This document shows, in pieces, positions 24,299-34,164 of a stretch of DNA of 64,000 nucleotides (its first letter is position 1; every line of letters starts with the position of its first letter). The notes under the pieces are model-generated. The model was not told the DNA's origin. It did not search any database and saw only the letters and a list, made by a program, of their open reading frames with translations. The stretch is from Victivallales bacterium (GTDB lineage Bacteria; Verrucomicrobiota; Lentisphaeria; Oligosphaerales; Oligosphaeraceae), in assembly GCA_017535315.1 (NCBI GenBank), contig JAFXUD010000002.1, positions 310,001 through 374,000 on the forward strand, read 5' to 3'. A program made the position numbers and the translations under genes.

Positions 24299-25444
24299 CT
24301 ATGCGCGCCCCAGGAGGTGGCGTGCCGTTTCACGGGCAAAGGTATCGGCGTGGAGGATGTCGTCGAGGGTGGCGGCGGGGAGGGTGCCAAGGCGGTCGAG
24401 GGTCTCCTCGACGATGACGGGGATGCGGTCGAAGGTGATGCGGCTTTCGATGAAGGCCTGTACGGCGACTTCGTTGGCGGCATTGAAGATGCTGCCAGCG
24501 GCACCGCCACAGTTCATTACCTGTTTGGCGATGCGAAGGGCAGGGAAGCGTTCGATGTCGGGTGGCTCGAAGGTCATAGTCAGGGCTTGGGTGAAGTCCA
24601 TATTGACGGCAGTGCCAGGAAGACGCTGTGGGTAGGTGAGGCAATAGTGAATGGGAAGGCACATGTCGGGGTAGCCCATTTGCGCCAAAATGCTGCCGTC
24701 CTGGAACTCCACCATGGAATGGATGATGGATTGCGGGTGGATTACGACTTCGATGCGGGATGCGGGCTGGCTAAAAAGCCACTGTGCCTCGATCATCTCC
24801 AGTCCCTTGTTCATCAGGGTCGCGGAGTCGATCGTGATTTTGCGTCCCATGTTCCATGTAGGATGGTGGAGGGTTTGCTCCAGGGTGACGGTACTCAAGT
24901 CAAATTCTTTTCGGTCGTGGAATGGGCCGCCGCTGCAGGTGAGGATAATGCGTCGTATGTCATCGTGGGACTTGCCGTCGATGCATTGGAAAATGGCGCA
25001 GTGCTCGCTGTCAACTGGCAGCAGCATCGCCTTGCTACGACGTGCGGCGGCGGTTACCAGGTTGCCTGCCATGACAAGGATTTCCTTGGAGGCGAGCGCA
25101 ATCCGCTTGCCCGCCTCAATGGCGGTAAGCACAGGGCGCAGGCCCGCCGTGCCTACAATGGCGCAGAGCACGACATCGACGTTGGCGGAGCAGACGGCAT
25201 CGCAGAGTTCCGCATAGTCGCCCAGGAGACGGCATTGGGGCGGAATTGTCTTTAAGCGCATTCCTTCTCTGTCCTCTGCATAGATCCACTCGGGGGTGAA
25301 CTCGGCTGCCTGTTGTGCGAGAAGCGTGGTGTTTCTGCCAGCGGCCAATCCGACAATACGGTACTTTTTACCCAATGCCCTGATGACCTTCAGGGAATTG
25401 GTGCCGATGGAGCCAGTGGAACCTAGTATTGCAATGGTTTTCAT
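24299..25444 (-). CDS. dxr: 1-deoxy-D-xylulose 5-phosphate reductoisomerase
   Basis: NADPH-dependent conversion of DXP to 2-C-methyl-D-erythritol 4-phosphate, committing step of the MEP isoprenoid pathway. The 381-residue protein has the Rossmann motif ILGSTGSIGTNSLKVI, ALASKEILVMAG, the catalytic-site region PVDSEHCAIFQCIDG, LTCSGGPFHDRK, HPTWNMGRKITIDSATLMNKGLEMIEAQWLF and AANEVAVQAFIE. The length is normal. It is cytosolic. The gene is separated from mutS2 by an intergenic repeat region, so whether they share a transcript is unclear. Confidence 0.96.
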   Translation of the reverse strand: MKTIAILGSTGSIGTNSLKVIRALGKKYRIVGLAAGRNTTLLAQQAAEFTPEWIYAEDREGMRLKTIPPQCRLLGDYAELCDAVCSANVDVVLCAIVGTAGLRPVLTAIEAGKRIALASKEILVMAGNLVTAAARRSKAMLLPVDSEHCAIFQCIDGKSHDDIRRIILTCSGGPFHDRKEFDLSTVTLEQTLHHPTWNMGRKITIDSATLMNKGLEMIEAQWLFSQPASRIEVVIHPQSIIHSMVEFQDGSILAQMGYPDMCLPIHYCLTYPQRLPGTAVNMDFTQALTMTFEPPDIERFPALRIAKQVMNCGGAAGSIFNAANEVAVQAFIESRITFDRIPVIVEETLDRLGTLPAATLDDILHADTFARETARHLLGRA

Positions 25445-25468
25445 GAGGGGGCGATAACAAGAAGCTAA

Positions 25469-25581
25469 GGGACATTAGGGACATCAGGGACTTGAGCGAC
25501 ACAAGTGGCATAAAAGATGGTAGTCTTTCTATTGCTATTTGGGGGGATGTCCCCTTACGTCGTTTATGTCGTTTAGGTCCT
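25469..25581. repeat. Opposed arrays of 9-bp repeat units between mutS2 and dxr
   Basis: Array 1 (25469-25513) is GGGACATTA, GGGACATCA, GGGACTTGA, GCGACACAA, GTGGCATAA. Array 2 (25555-25581) is TTACGTCGT, TTATGTCGT, TTAGGTCCT, which in reverse complement reads AGGACCTAA, ACGACATAA, ACGACGTAA. The two arrays face each other, so a transcript across the gap could fold back. The last units of array 1 match 44762-44779 closely. Confidence 0.7.
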
Positions 25582-25590
25582 TTTAGAATA

Positions 25591-28002
25591 TTAGTTGAGG
25601 GTGACGATGGTGCAGCCTCCTCCTCCAGGGTCTTTGCCGTCCTGGCCGAGGTGGAAGCTCTTGACGGATGGGTTGTTGCGGAGCCACTGGTGGATGCCGT
25701 TGCGGAGACGTCCCGTGCCGAAACCGTGGACGATGCGGAGTTCGGGCATATGGAGGAGGACGGATCGGTCGATGAATGGGGCCAGCTCGTTGAGCGCGTC
25801 CTCGACGCGCATACCAATGAGGTTGATTTCGGCGTGGGATTCGGCGGTGGTGCGTGGACGGAAAACCTTGATGACGGGTTCGTCGGGAGCCTTGTCGATG
25901 CCATCGCGATTATGCTCCAACTCGTTGGCATTGAGGGTCACGACGATACCGTTGATGGAGACGACAACCTTGTTGCCACGTGCGGAGATGGATTCGATGA
26001 TGCCGTGTTCTTGCATCTTCTCTACCCAGACACGGAGTCCAACTGCAAGCTCTTCTGGCGTAAGCGGATGTTTCTGCTTTTCAGCGTGTATCTTCATGCC
26101 TGCCTTGAGCTTGCGTTCCTTTTCAGCGATGGCTTTTCGGATGGTCTCGTAGTCTGGTTTCTGCGCCTCTTGCGCTTTACCTGCTTTTTTTGCCTGTTCG
26201 CGAATGTCGCGGATGAGGTTTTCCATTTCGCGGCGAGTGTTGACAACGAGAGCATCTGCCTGCTGGTGTGCCTCCTGCAAGAGTTGCCGTCGCTGTGTGC
26301 GAAGGGTGTCAAGTTCGGCGGCGAGGGCGTCGCGCTTGGCTGTGAGATCGGATTCTGTTCCTGCGATTTTGCTGGCGTGATTTGCGATGCGGCGCTGATC
26401 GGCCTCCATGCGTGTTAGAATATCCTCCAGTTTCCGTTGGTCTTCCGTGAGCATCTTTTTAGCATCGGCGATGACAGCGTCAGGAAGACCAAGGCGCTGC
26501 GCGATGAGCAGGGCATGGCTGGCACCTGGCAGGCCGACGTCCAGGATGTATTCAGGGGAAAGCGTTTTCACATCGAAGCGGACGGAGGCGTTCAGCATGT
26601 TGCTTTGGCTATGGACGAAGTTTTTGACCAGGGCAAGGTGTGTGGTGGCGATGGTGAGGGTGTTGCATTTTGCTAGGTTGCCGATGATTCCGCAGGCGAT
26701 GGCGCCGCCCTCCACTGGGTCGGTGCCGCCCCCGATTTCATCCAACAGGACGAGTTTTCGCCCATGATGACTTTCCTTAAGGATGTCCGCCACGTTTTTC
26801 ATGTGGGCGGAGAAGGTGCTGAGGTTAGCGGCAATGGACTGCTCGTCACCAATGTCGGCGAGAACATCGTCGAAAATGGTGAGGGTGGTTCCATTGCTTG
26901 CAGGGATGGGAAGTCCGCTTTGCGCGGCAAGGCAGAGAAGACCGACTGTTTTCAGCACAACTGTTTTGCCGCCTGTGTTGGAGCCTGTGATGGCGATGGT
27001 TTTTGTGCCATTTGGTATCTCCAGGTTCAGGGGTATCACCTTGCGTCCCTTGGCTTCGCGTCGGAACTGCTGCTGGAGCAGTGGGTGGCGTGCATTTTCC
27101 AGTTTGAAATGACGTCCAAAGGAGACAAGCTCGCAGTTATTGAGGCCTGCCCAACGTGCGATGGCTGCTGCTGCGTCCAGCTCGGCCAAGATGCGCTGGT
27201 TCTCCATAATAATGCCCAGGCGGGTACGCAGGCGTGCGCTCAAGTCCGTGAGGATGCGGATGATTTCATCCCGTTCCTCGGAGCGCGTGCGCACGAGATC
27301 ATTTCCCCAGCCAAGCGTTTCGACGGGTTCTACAAAGAGAGTCTGCCCCGTGTTGGAGAGATCATGCACGATGCCAGGGATGGAAGCCTTTGCATCTCGT
27401 TTGACGGGAATGACATAGCGTCCATTTCGGGTCGTGACGAAACGATCCTGAAGGGTACTGTCCATCTCGTTTGAGCGCACCATTTGGTCGAGATGGCGCT
27501 GGATGCGTGCTTCCAGAGAGGCCGCTTCACGGCGGAGAGTACGGAGCTTTTCGCTGGCGCTGTCCAAAACGGAGCCGTCTCTGTCGAGGCTGCGTATGAA
27601 GAGTTGGCGGAGGTCGTTGCAGGGATCAAGAGGCTGCAGCAGGGCCTGCATGGTTCTGAATGGCTGGCAGTCACGCTGGGCGGCGAAAGCCACCACGTCG
27701 GCGGTGACATCGAGGAGCGAGAGGCATGAGACCAGCTCGGGACCATTGAGTACTGCACCCTCTGGTGCGACCTGCCGAAGCAGTTCGTCCAGTTCCTCAG
27801 TACGGAGGCCAGGGAGTTCCAACGGGTGATTACGCACGTCGATGAGATCCTGGTAGAGGCTGCGCTTGGACAGGATGACTTCCAGGTCATTGCTTGGGTG
27901 CAGCCTTTTCAACAGCGCGATTCCTCCCGTGCTCTGGGCCTGCTCGCAGACGGAGGCCAGGAGGGCATCGTATTCCAGTACTGTTAGGGTATGGGTATTC
28001 AT
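25591..28002 (-). CDS. mutS2: Endonuclease MutS2
   Basis: An 803-residue MutS homologue of the MutS2 class, which acts against homologous recombination or in ribosome rescue rather than mismatch repair. Core and ATPase motifs: DRFVTTRNGRYVIPVKRD, ITGSNTGGKTVVLKTVGLL (Walker A), LVLLDEIGGGTDPVEGGAIA (Walker B). A coiled coil follows (AKRDALAAELDTLRTQRRQLLQEA), then the C-terminal Smr nuclease domain (INLIGMRVEDALNELAPFID, RIVHGFGTGRLRNGIHQWL). The ATG before NTHTLTVLEYDALL is chosen because the 29 codons upstream come from repeat sequence. It lies 13 bp after ribF on the same strand. Confidence 0.95.
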   Translation of the reverse strand: MNTHTLTVLEYDALLASVCEQAQSTGGIALLKRLHPSNDLEVILSKRSLYQDLIDVRNHPLELPGLRTEELDELLRQVAPEGAVLNGPELVSCLSLLDVTADVVAFAAQRDCQPFRTMQALLQPLDPCNDLRQLFIRSLDRDGSVLDSASEKLRTLRREAASLEARIQRHLDQMVRSNEMDSTLQDRFVTTRNGRYVIPVKRDAKASIPGIVHDLSNTGQTLFVEPVETLGWGNDLVRTRSEERDEIIRILTDLSARLRTRLGIIMENQRILAELDAAAAIARWAGLNNCELVSFGRHFKLENARHPLLQQQFRREAKGRKVIPLNLEIPNGTKTIAITGSNTGGKTVVLKTVGLLCLAAQSGLPIPASNGTTLTIFDDVLADIGDEQSIAANLSTFSAHMKNVADILKESHHGRKLVLLDEIGGGTDPVEGGAIACGIIGNLAKCNTLTIATTHLALVKNFVHSQSNMLNASVRFDVKTLSPEYILDVGLPGASHALLIAQRLGLPDAVIADAKKMLTEDQRKLEDILTRMEADQRRIANHASKIAGTESDLTAKRDALAAELDTLRTQRRQLLQEAHQQADALVVNTRREMENLIRDIREQAKKAGKAQEAQKPDYETIRKAIAEKERKLKAGMKIHAEKQKHPLTPEELAVGLRVWVEKMQEHGIIESISARGNKVVVSINGIVVTLNANELEHNRDGIDKAPDEPVIKVFRPRTTAESHAEINLIGMRVEDALNELAPFIDRSVLLHMPELRIVHGFGTGRLRNGIHQWLRNNPSVKSFHLGQDGKDPGGGGCTIVTLN

Positions 28003-28015
28003 GGTAGTTTGGGTT

Positions 28016-28987
28016 TTATGGGCGTGCTTCGCGCAGCCCAGGCCCCGCGCACGGGAGAGAGGAATCGAGCAGGCTCCTTGCTGTTTCAATGTCCTTGGCG
28101 ATTTGCTGCTGAAGTGCGGTGGCAGATGGAAAACGGATGCTTGGGCGGATGAACTCGTGGAAGGCGACGGTCATCTGCTTGCCATAGAGATCTTCCTCCA
28201 CATCAAAGAGGTGCAGTTCCGTGACGACAACGGGGGCACCTTGGGTGCGGATGGTGGGAGCTTCGCCTACATAGACGATGCCGCTGGCCTGCTTTCTCTC
28301 CCAATGGGCGGTTGCCGCATAGACACCATAGGGTGGGAGGAGTTGCCCAGGTTCGCAGATATTGGCGGTTGGGCAGTCCAATTCGCTTTTTGCAATGCCG
28401 TTACCATGACGGACGGTTCCCGATATGGAGATGGGGTGTCCTAGCATGGCGGCTGCCTCCTTTAGGTTGCCAGCGGTGATTTCAGCGCGGATTCGTGTAC
28501 TACTGATAGGTTCGCCGTTGTGGCAGACCTGCTCGACTAGACGGCTTTGGAGACCGTACTGTCGTGTCCAGTTTGCAAGGGTGGTGGCGTCACCCGCGTT
28601 TTTGCAGCCGAACCGCCAGTTTTTGCCGACACAGAAGCCTGTGACGATAGGAGGGGCAGGAAGAAAAAGTGAGAGAAACTCATCGGGTTGTTTGGCGGCG
28701 AGTTCCTTTGTGAAGGGCATGCAGATGACTTGCTCGGCACCATATTGGCGGAGAAGCTCCGCCTTCTGAACCGTGCTTGTCAGGAAAAGAGGCGGGGTTC
28801 CAAAGAGTACTTCCTTGGGATGCGGGGCAAAGAAAAGAGCAACAGGAGTGGCCTCTGTTTCCTGCGCCAATGCAATCAGTTGTTGTATGATTTTCTGATG
28901 TCCCAGATGCACTCCATCGAAGATACCCATTGCCACGGCAATGCGCTTGCAAGAGAGTTGATGGATGGTCTGTGGGAGGGGGGACAT
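28016..28987 (-). CDS. ribF: Bifunctional riboflavin kinase/FAD synthetase
   Basis: Makes FMN from riboflavin and FAD from FMN. The 323-residue protein has the N-terminal adenylyltransferase domain (IAVAMGIFDGVHLGHQKII, ISSTRIRAEITAGNLKEAAAMLG) and the C-terminal flavokinase domain (GNGIAKSELDCPTANI, YGVYAATAHW, ELHLFDVEEDLYGKQMTVAFHEFIRPSIRFPS). The last about 14 residues (SLPCAGPGLREARP) are encoded by GC-repeat sequence rather than family-conserved sequence. It follows truB after a hairpin-containing gap and belongs to the nusA-infB-rbfA-truB-ribF cluster. Confidence 0.95.
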   Translation of the reverse strand: MSPLPQTIHQLSCKRIAVAMGIFDGVHLGHQKIIQQLIALAQETEATPVALFFAPHPKEVLFGTPPLFLTSTVQKAELLRQYGAEQVICMPFTKELAAKQPDEFLSLFLPAPPIVTGFCVGKNWRFGCKNAGDATTLANWTRQYGLQSRLVEQVCHNGEPISSTRIRAEITAGNLKEAAAMLGHPISISGTVRHGNGIAKSELDCPTANICEPGQLLPPYGVYAATAHWERKQASGIVYVGEAPTIRTQGAPVVVTELHLFDVEEDLYGKQMTVAFHEFIRPSIRFPSATALQQQIAKDIETARSLLDSSLPCAGPGLREARP

Positions 28988-29008
28988 GGCTTTGGGATGA
29001 TGTTTTTT

Positions 29009-29080
29009 CGCGGGGCTTCAGCCCCGCGCATAGGACATGTGGTATTGTGTGGGGGACTAAAGCCCCGTGCACAGGACGGG
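29009..29080. repeat. GC hairpin repeats between truB and ribF, overlapping the truB end
   Basis: CGCGGGGCTTCAGCCCCGCG (29009-29028) is followed by GCATAGGACATG, and a second copy without its left arm (AAAGCCCC, then GCACAGGACGGG at 29069-29080) runs into the last codons of truB. Both match the family at 21.6, 24.2 and 48.2 kb. On the minus strand the hairpin is followed by an A-tract, so it is not a terminator. Confidence 0.7.
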
Positions 29081-29776
29081 TGGAAGAAGGTTCTGCTGAA
29101 GCTGTTCCAGAGACCAAGCTCGTATGGTTTCAATGGGGAAGGCATCTGCGACGTTGAAATCTCCACAGGAGATTCTGCGAAGGGCAGTCATGATTCCGCC
29201 ACAGCCTAGCTTGTGGCCGATGGTTGCACAGAGAGTGCGGACATAGGTGCCTTTGGAGCAATGCACGCGAAAAGAGGCTTCAGGCAGATTCACAGAAAGG
29301 AGTTCGAAGGAGAAAATGTTGATTTCGCGTGGTTCTCGCTGGATGGTGATTCCCTGGCGTGCCAGTTCGTAAAGCGGCTTGCCATTTTTCTTGATGGCAG
29401 AAACCATCGGCGGGATTTGCTGTTGTATGCCAAGCATACTGTGGACAGCCTGCGCCAGCATCTCTTCCGTAATGGAGGCGGTATTGTATTGTGCCGTCAC
29501 TGTGCCAGTGGAATCCTCTGAATCGGTTTCAATTCCCAGGTGCAGACTCCCCTCATAGACTTTGGATTTGCCCATCAGGGTGTCCTGGAGCTTTGTCGCC
29601 TTTCCAAGGAGCAGAACCAGAAGGCCAGTTGCCATGGGGTCCAGGGTGCCGCAGTGGCCGATTTTTATGGGATGAAATGTGTGCTTAACACAGTTCACGA
29701 TATCAAAGCTAGTCCAGTCCTGTCCTTTGTCCGCCAGAAGGATGCCATTGATTTCATTTCGTATCTTCTGTGTCAT
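29057..29776 (-). CDS. truB: tRNA pseudouridine-55 synthase
   Basis: Converts U55 of tRNAs to pseudouridine. The 239-residue protein begins with INGILLADKGQDWTSFDIVNCVK and has the catalytic aspartate in GHCGTLDPMATGLLVLLLG, then the substrate-binding YEGSLHLGIETDSEDSTG, MLGIQQQIPPMVSAIKKNGKPLYELARQG and SKGTYVRTLCATIG. It is shorter at the C-terminus than E. coli TruB. The final PPVLCTGL is encoded by a repeat element, so the original end may have been replaced. Its start overlaps the end of rbfA by 23 bp. Confidence 0.95.
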   Translation of the reverse strand: MTQKIRNEINGILLADKGQDWTSFDIVNCVKHTFHPIKIGHCGTLDPMATGLLVLLLGKATKLQDTLMGKSKVYEGSLHLGIETDSEDSTGTVTAQYNTASITEEMLAQAVHSMLGIQQQIPPMVSAIKKNGKPLYELARQGITIQREPREINIFSFELLSVNLPEASFRVHCSKGTYVRTLCATIGHKLGCGGIMTALRRISCGDFNVADAFPIETIRAWSLEQLQQNLLPPVLCTGL

Positions 29777-30140
29777 TTTGGGCAGTCGTCTGGCTATCCA
29801 TGTCTAGTTCATGGAGAATAGACATGACACGGTCGGCATTGGCGGCAGTCTCATCCAGCTTGAAGTGGAGGCGCGGGGTGTTTTTGAGGACAACCTTGCG
29901 CGCCAACTCTGATTGAAGAAGAACACGCTGCCTTTCCAGGAAGGCAAATATCTCATCTTTATTGGCGTTTTTGCCGTAGATGCTGACAAAGACAGTGGCA
30001 TCACGCAGGTCAACGGACATCTTGACGCCTGTGACCGTTATCAGGCAGCCTGGCTTGGCAGGACTGACAATATAGGTGAAAATGCTTCCGAGTTCGCGCT
30101 GTACCAGCTCGTTAACTCTGGTTATTCTATCGGTTGACAT
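29754..30140 (-). CDS. rbfA: Ribosome-binding factor A
   Basis: A 128-residue 30S-subunit maturation factor. It shows the KH-like fold sequence RITRVNELVQRELGSIFTYIVSPAKPGCLITVTGVKMSVDLRDATVFVSIYG and TPRLHFKLDETAANADRVMSILHEL. I start at MSTDRITRV; an earlier in-frame ATG at 30173 adds 11 residues lying at the edge of the upstream repeat array. A repeat-filled gap of about 150 bp separates it from infB, which is long for this cluster. It overlaps truB and is probably co-translated with it. Confidence 0.93.
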   Translation of the reverse strand: MSTDRITRVNELVQRELGSIFTYIVSPAKPGCLITVTGVKMSVDLRDATVFVSIYGKNANKDEIFAFLERQRVLLQSELARKVVLKNTPRLHFKLDETAANADRVMSILHELDMDSQTTAQNDTEDTK

Positions 30141-30161
30141 GATGATTAAAAAGGGACGGGG

Positions 30162-30284
30162 GATAGGAGACACTGGACGGAGGACAGGAGATTACTGGAC
30201 GCGGGACATGGGATGCGGGACGAAGTTGTCCCATGTCCCGCGTCCCATGTCCCGCGTCCCATGTCTTACGTCCCAAGTCCGTTG
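30162..30284. repeat. Opposed heptamer arrays (GGGACRY) between infB and rbfA
   Basis: This 120-bp stretch consists of GGGAC-type units in one orientation (30162-30222) followed by their reverse complement (30227-30260). GGACGCGGGACATGGGA (30197-30213) pairs perfectly with 30229-30245 and also with 30243-30259, offering two alternative 17-bp stems in the infB-rbfA transcript. Confidence 0.7.
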
Positions 30285-30293
30285 AAATAAGCA

Positions 30294-32435
<2,142 letters not shown>

Positions 32436-32563
32436 ATGACCTCCTATGGTTTAATCCAACTGCGTTGGGTATTGTCATAAAGCGGTCATTATGCGCGTGA
32501 CTTTACATCATGGCCGCTTGGCGGAAAAAACTCCCTGATATTTGAAAAGGCGTTTCATGGCAA

Positions 32564-33994
32564 TCACTGCTTGAGAGCAGCTTTGGCTGCTTCGATGACA
32601 GCTATAGCACGAGCATTGTCAAACCCTTCCAGATCTGCAATGTCCTTTTCATCTTCGACGGCTGCAATCCCCTCCAGACTGGAGAAGCCGTTTTTGACAA
32701 GTACCTCTGCGGCTTCGGGGCCAATTCCCTCCACCGCGCCAATAGTCTCGATTGCTTTGCGAAGGCCACTTTCAAACTCGTTTTCTTCAACGGGTTTTTC
32801 GGATTTGCGGACTTCGATTCTCCAGCCCGTGAGCGTGGAGGCCAGTCTGGCATTTTGCGCCCGTTTCCCGATTGCAAGGGAAAGCTGGTCCTCGGGGACT
32901 TCGACTGTGGCTTTCTTGGAAGTCGCATCAAGAGTCATGTTGATAATCTTTGCGGGTTTCAAGGCATTTGTGATGAATGTGACGGGATCGGCGCTCCATT
33001 CGATGATATCGACCTTTTCGCCGCCAAGTTCACTGACCACGTTTCGTACCCTGCTTCCGCGCTGTCCGACACAGGCACCGACAGGATCAACGCGAGGTTC
33101 TGAAGAAGTGACCGCGATTTTGCTTCTGAATCCAGGATCGCGTGCAATGGATTTGATCTCCACGGTACCATCGCTGATTTCACTGACTTCGCGCTCAAAA
33201 AGTTTGGTGACAAACTCGGGTTTGGAGCGGGAGATGACCATGGCTGCGCCTTGGCGTTCTGGGTTAACCTCTATCAGCACGGCTGTGACCAGATTGCCTA
33301 TTTCAAAGCTCTCGCCAGGAATTTTTCCTTCGCGAGGCAGAACAGCCTCGTCATCTAGGTGGCGCGGGTTTTCTGCGGACGAATGGATGGAAGCATTGCC
33401 CAGTTGGAAGCCCACCATGACTCCTTCGCGGTCAATGCTGCGGACTTCGCCTGTAACAAGTTGGTTGAGCCTTTCCTGGTACTGGAGGCAGATTTTCCTG
33501 CGCTGTGTCTGGCGGATGCGTTGACAGAAGAGGTTCCAGGCGGCCTGTGCAACGATGCGGCCAAAGAAATCGGGGGAGAACTCTAGCTCCAGTTCAGTGC
33601 CCAGATCGATCTTGTCCGTCTCGTTGTCGGATGAATCCTTCGAAAGGGGTTCCTCGCCTGGGGTTGATACAACCCGAACCGTGAACTGTGGATTGCTGAA
33701 CAACTCCTGCACCTTGTCAAGGGCAATCTCATCCCCAGGGTCTTCGACCTTATTGACGACATACAGCTTAACGATGCATTTGATATTGCAGGTGGCGCGG
33801 TCGATAACAACTTTGATGTTTTTGTTGTATTTAGTCGCTTTACGTGCGGCAGACTGCATAGCCTCTTCGAGAAGAACCAGCAGCGTTTCCCTCGGAATGT
33901 CATATTCTCTTTCCAAAACATCCAGTTGATTAATCAACTCTTTGTTTTTGGGCTCTTTGCTCTTCTTTTGCTGAGTAAATGAATCCTTGTCCAT
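32564..33994 (-). CDS. nusA: Transcription termination/antitermination factor NusA
   Basis: A 476-residue RNA polymerase-binding factor. The N-terminal domain (ELINQLDVLEREYDIPRETLLVLLEEAMQSAARKATKY) precedes an S1 domain (VTGEVRSIDREGVMVGFQLGNA), two KH domains (RDPGFRSKIAVTSSEPRVDPVGACVGQRGSRVRNVVSELGGEKVDII; SLAIGKRAQNARLASTLTGWRIEV) and a C-terminal helix-hairpin-helix segment (VEGIGPEAAEVLVKNGFSSLEGIAAV). I start at MDKDSFTQQ because GGTGG lies just upstream; a longer frame from 34039 lacks family similarity. It heads the nusA-infB-rbfA-truB-ribF cluster. Confidence 0.96.
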   Translation of the reverse strand: MDKDSFTQQKKSKEPKNKELINQLDVLEREYDIPRETLLVLLEEAMQSAARKATKYNKNIKVVIDRATCNIKCIVKLYVVNKVEDPGDEIALDKVQELFSNPQFTVRVVSTPGEEPLSKDSSDNETDKIDLGTELELEFSPDFFGRIVAQAAWNLFCQRIRQTQRRKICLQYQERLNQLVTGEVRSIDREGVMVGFQLGNASIHSSAENPRHLDDEAVLPREGKIPGESFEIGNLVTAVLIEVNPERQGAAMVISRSKPEFVTKLFEREVSEISDGTVEIKSIARDPGFRSKIAVTSSEPRVDPVGACVGQRGSRVRNVVSELGGEKVDIIEWSADPVTFITNALKPAKIINMTLDATSKKATVEVPEDQLSLAIGKRAQNARLASTLTGWRIEVRKSEKPVEENEFESGLRKAIETIGAVEGIGPEAAEVLVKNGFSSLEGIAAVEDEKDIADLEGFDNARAIAVIEAAKAALKQ

Positions 33995-34164
33995 TTTGCC
34001 ACCAATATTCCGAAGTCTAAATAACAAAAAACTTCCCATGCAGTGTGACGTGCCAAGGAAGCTCGAATTCTCACTTAATATTCTAAAAGTAATATATCAT
34101 TGTTTCCAGTAAACACAAATAGCCAAGGTTAATTTTGCAAAAAAACTGTTTTGCAATTACCTCT

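Noticed and set aside
25469-25581. CRISPR array
   Set aside because: The repeat units are 9 bp, contiguous, degenerate and without spacers of constant length; no cas gene is present.
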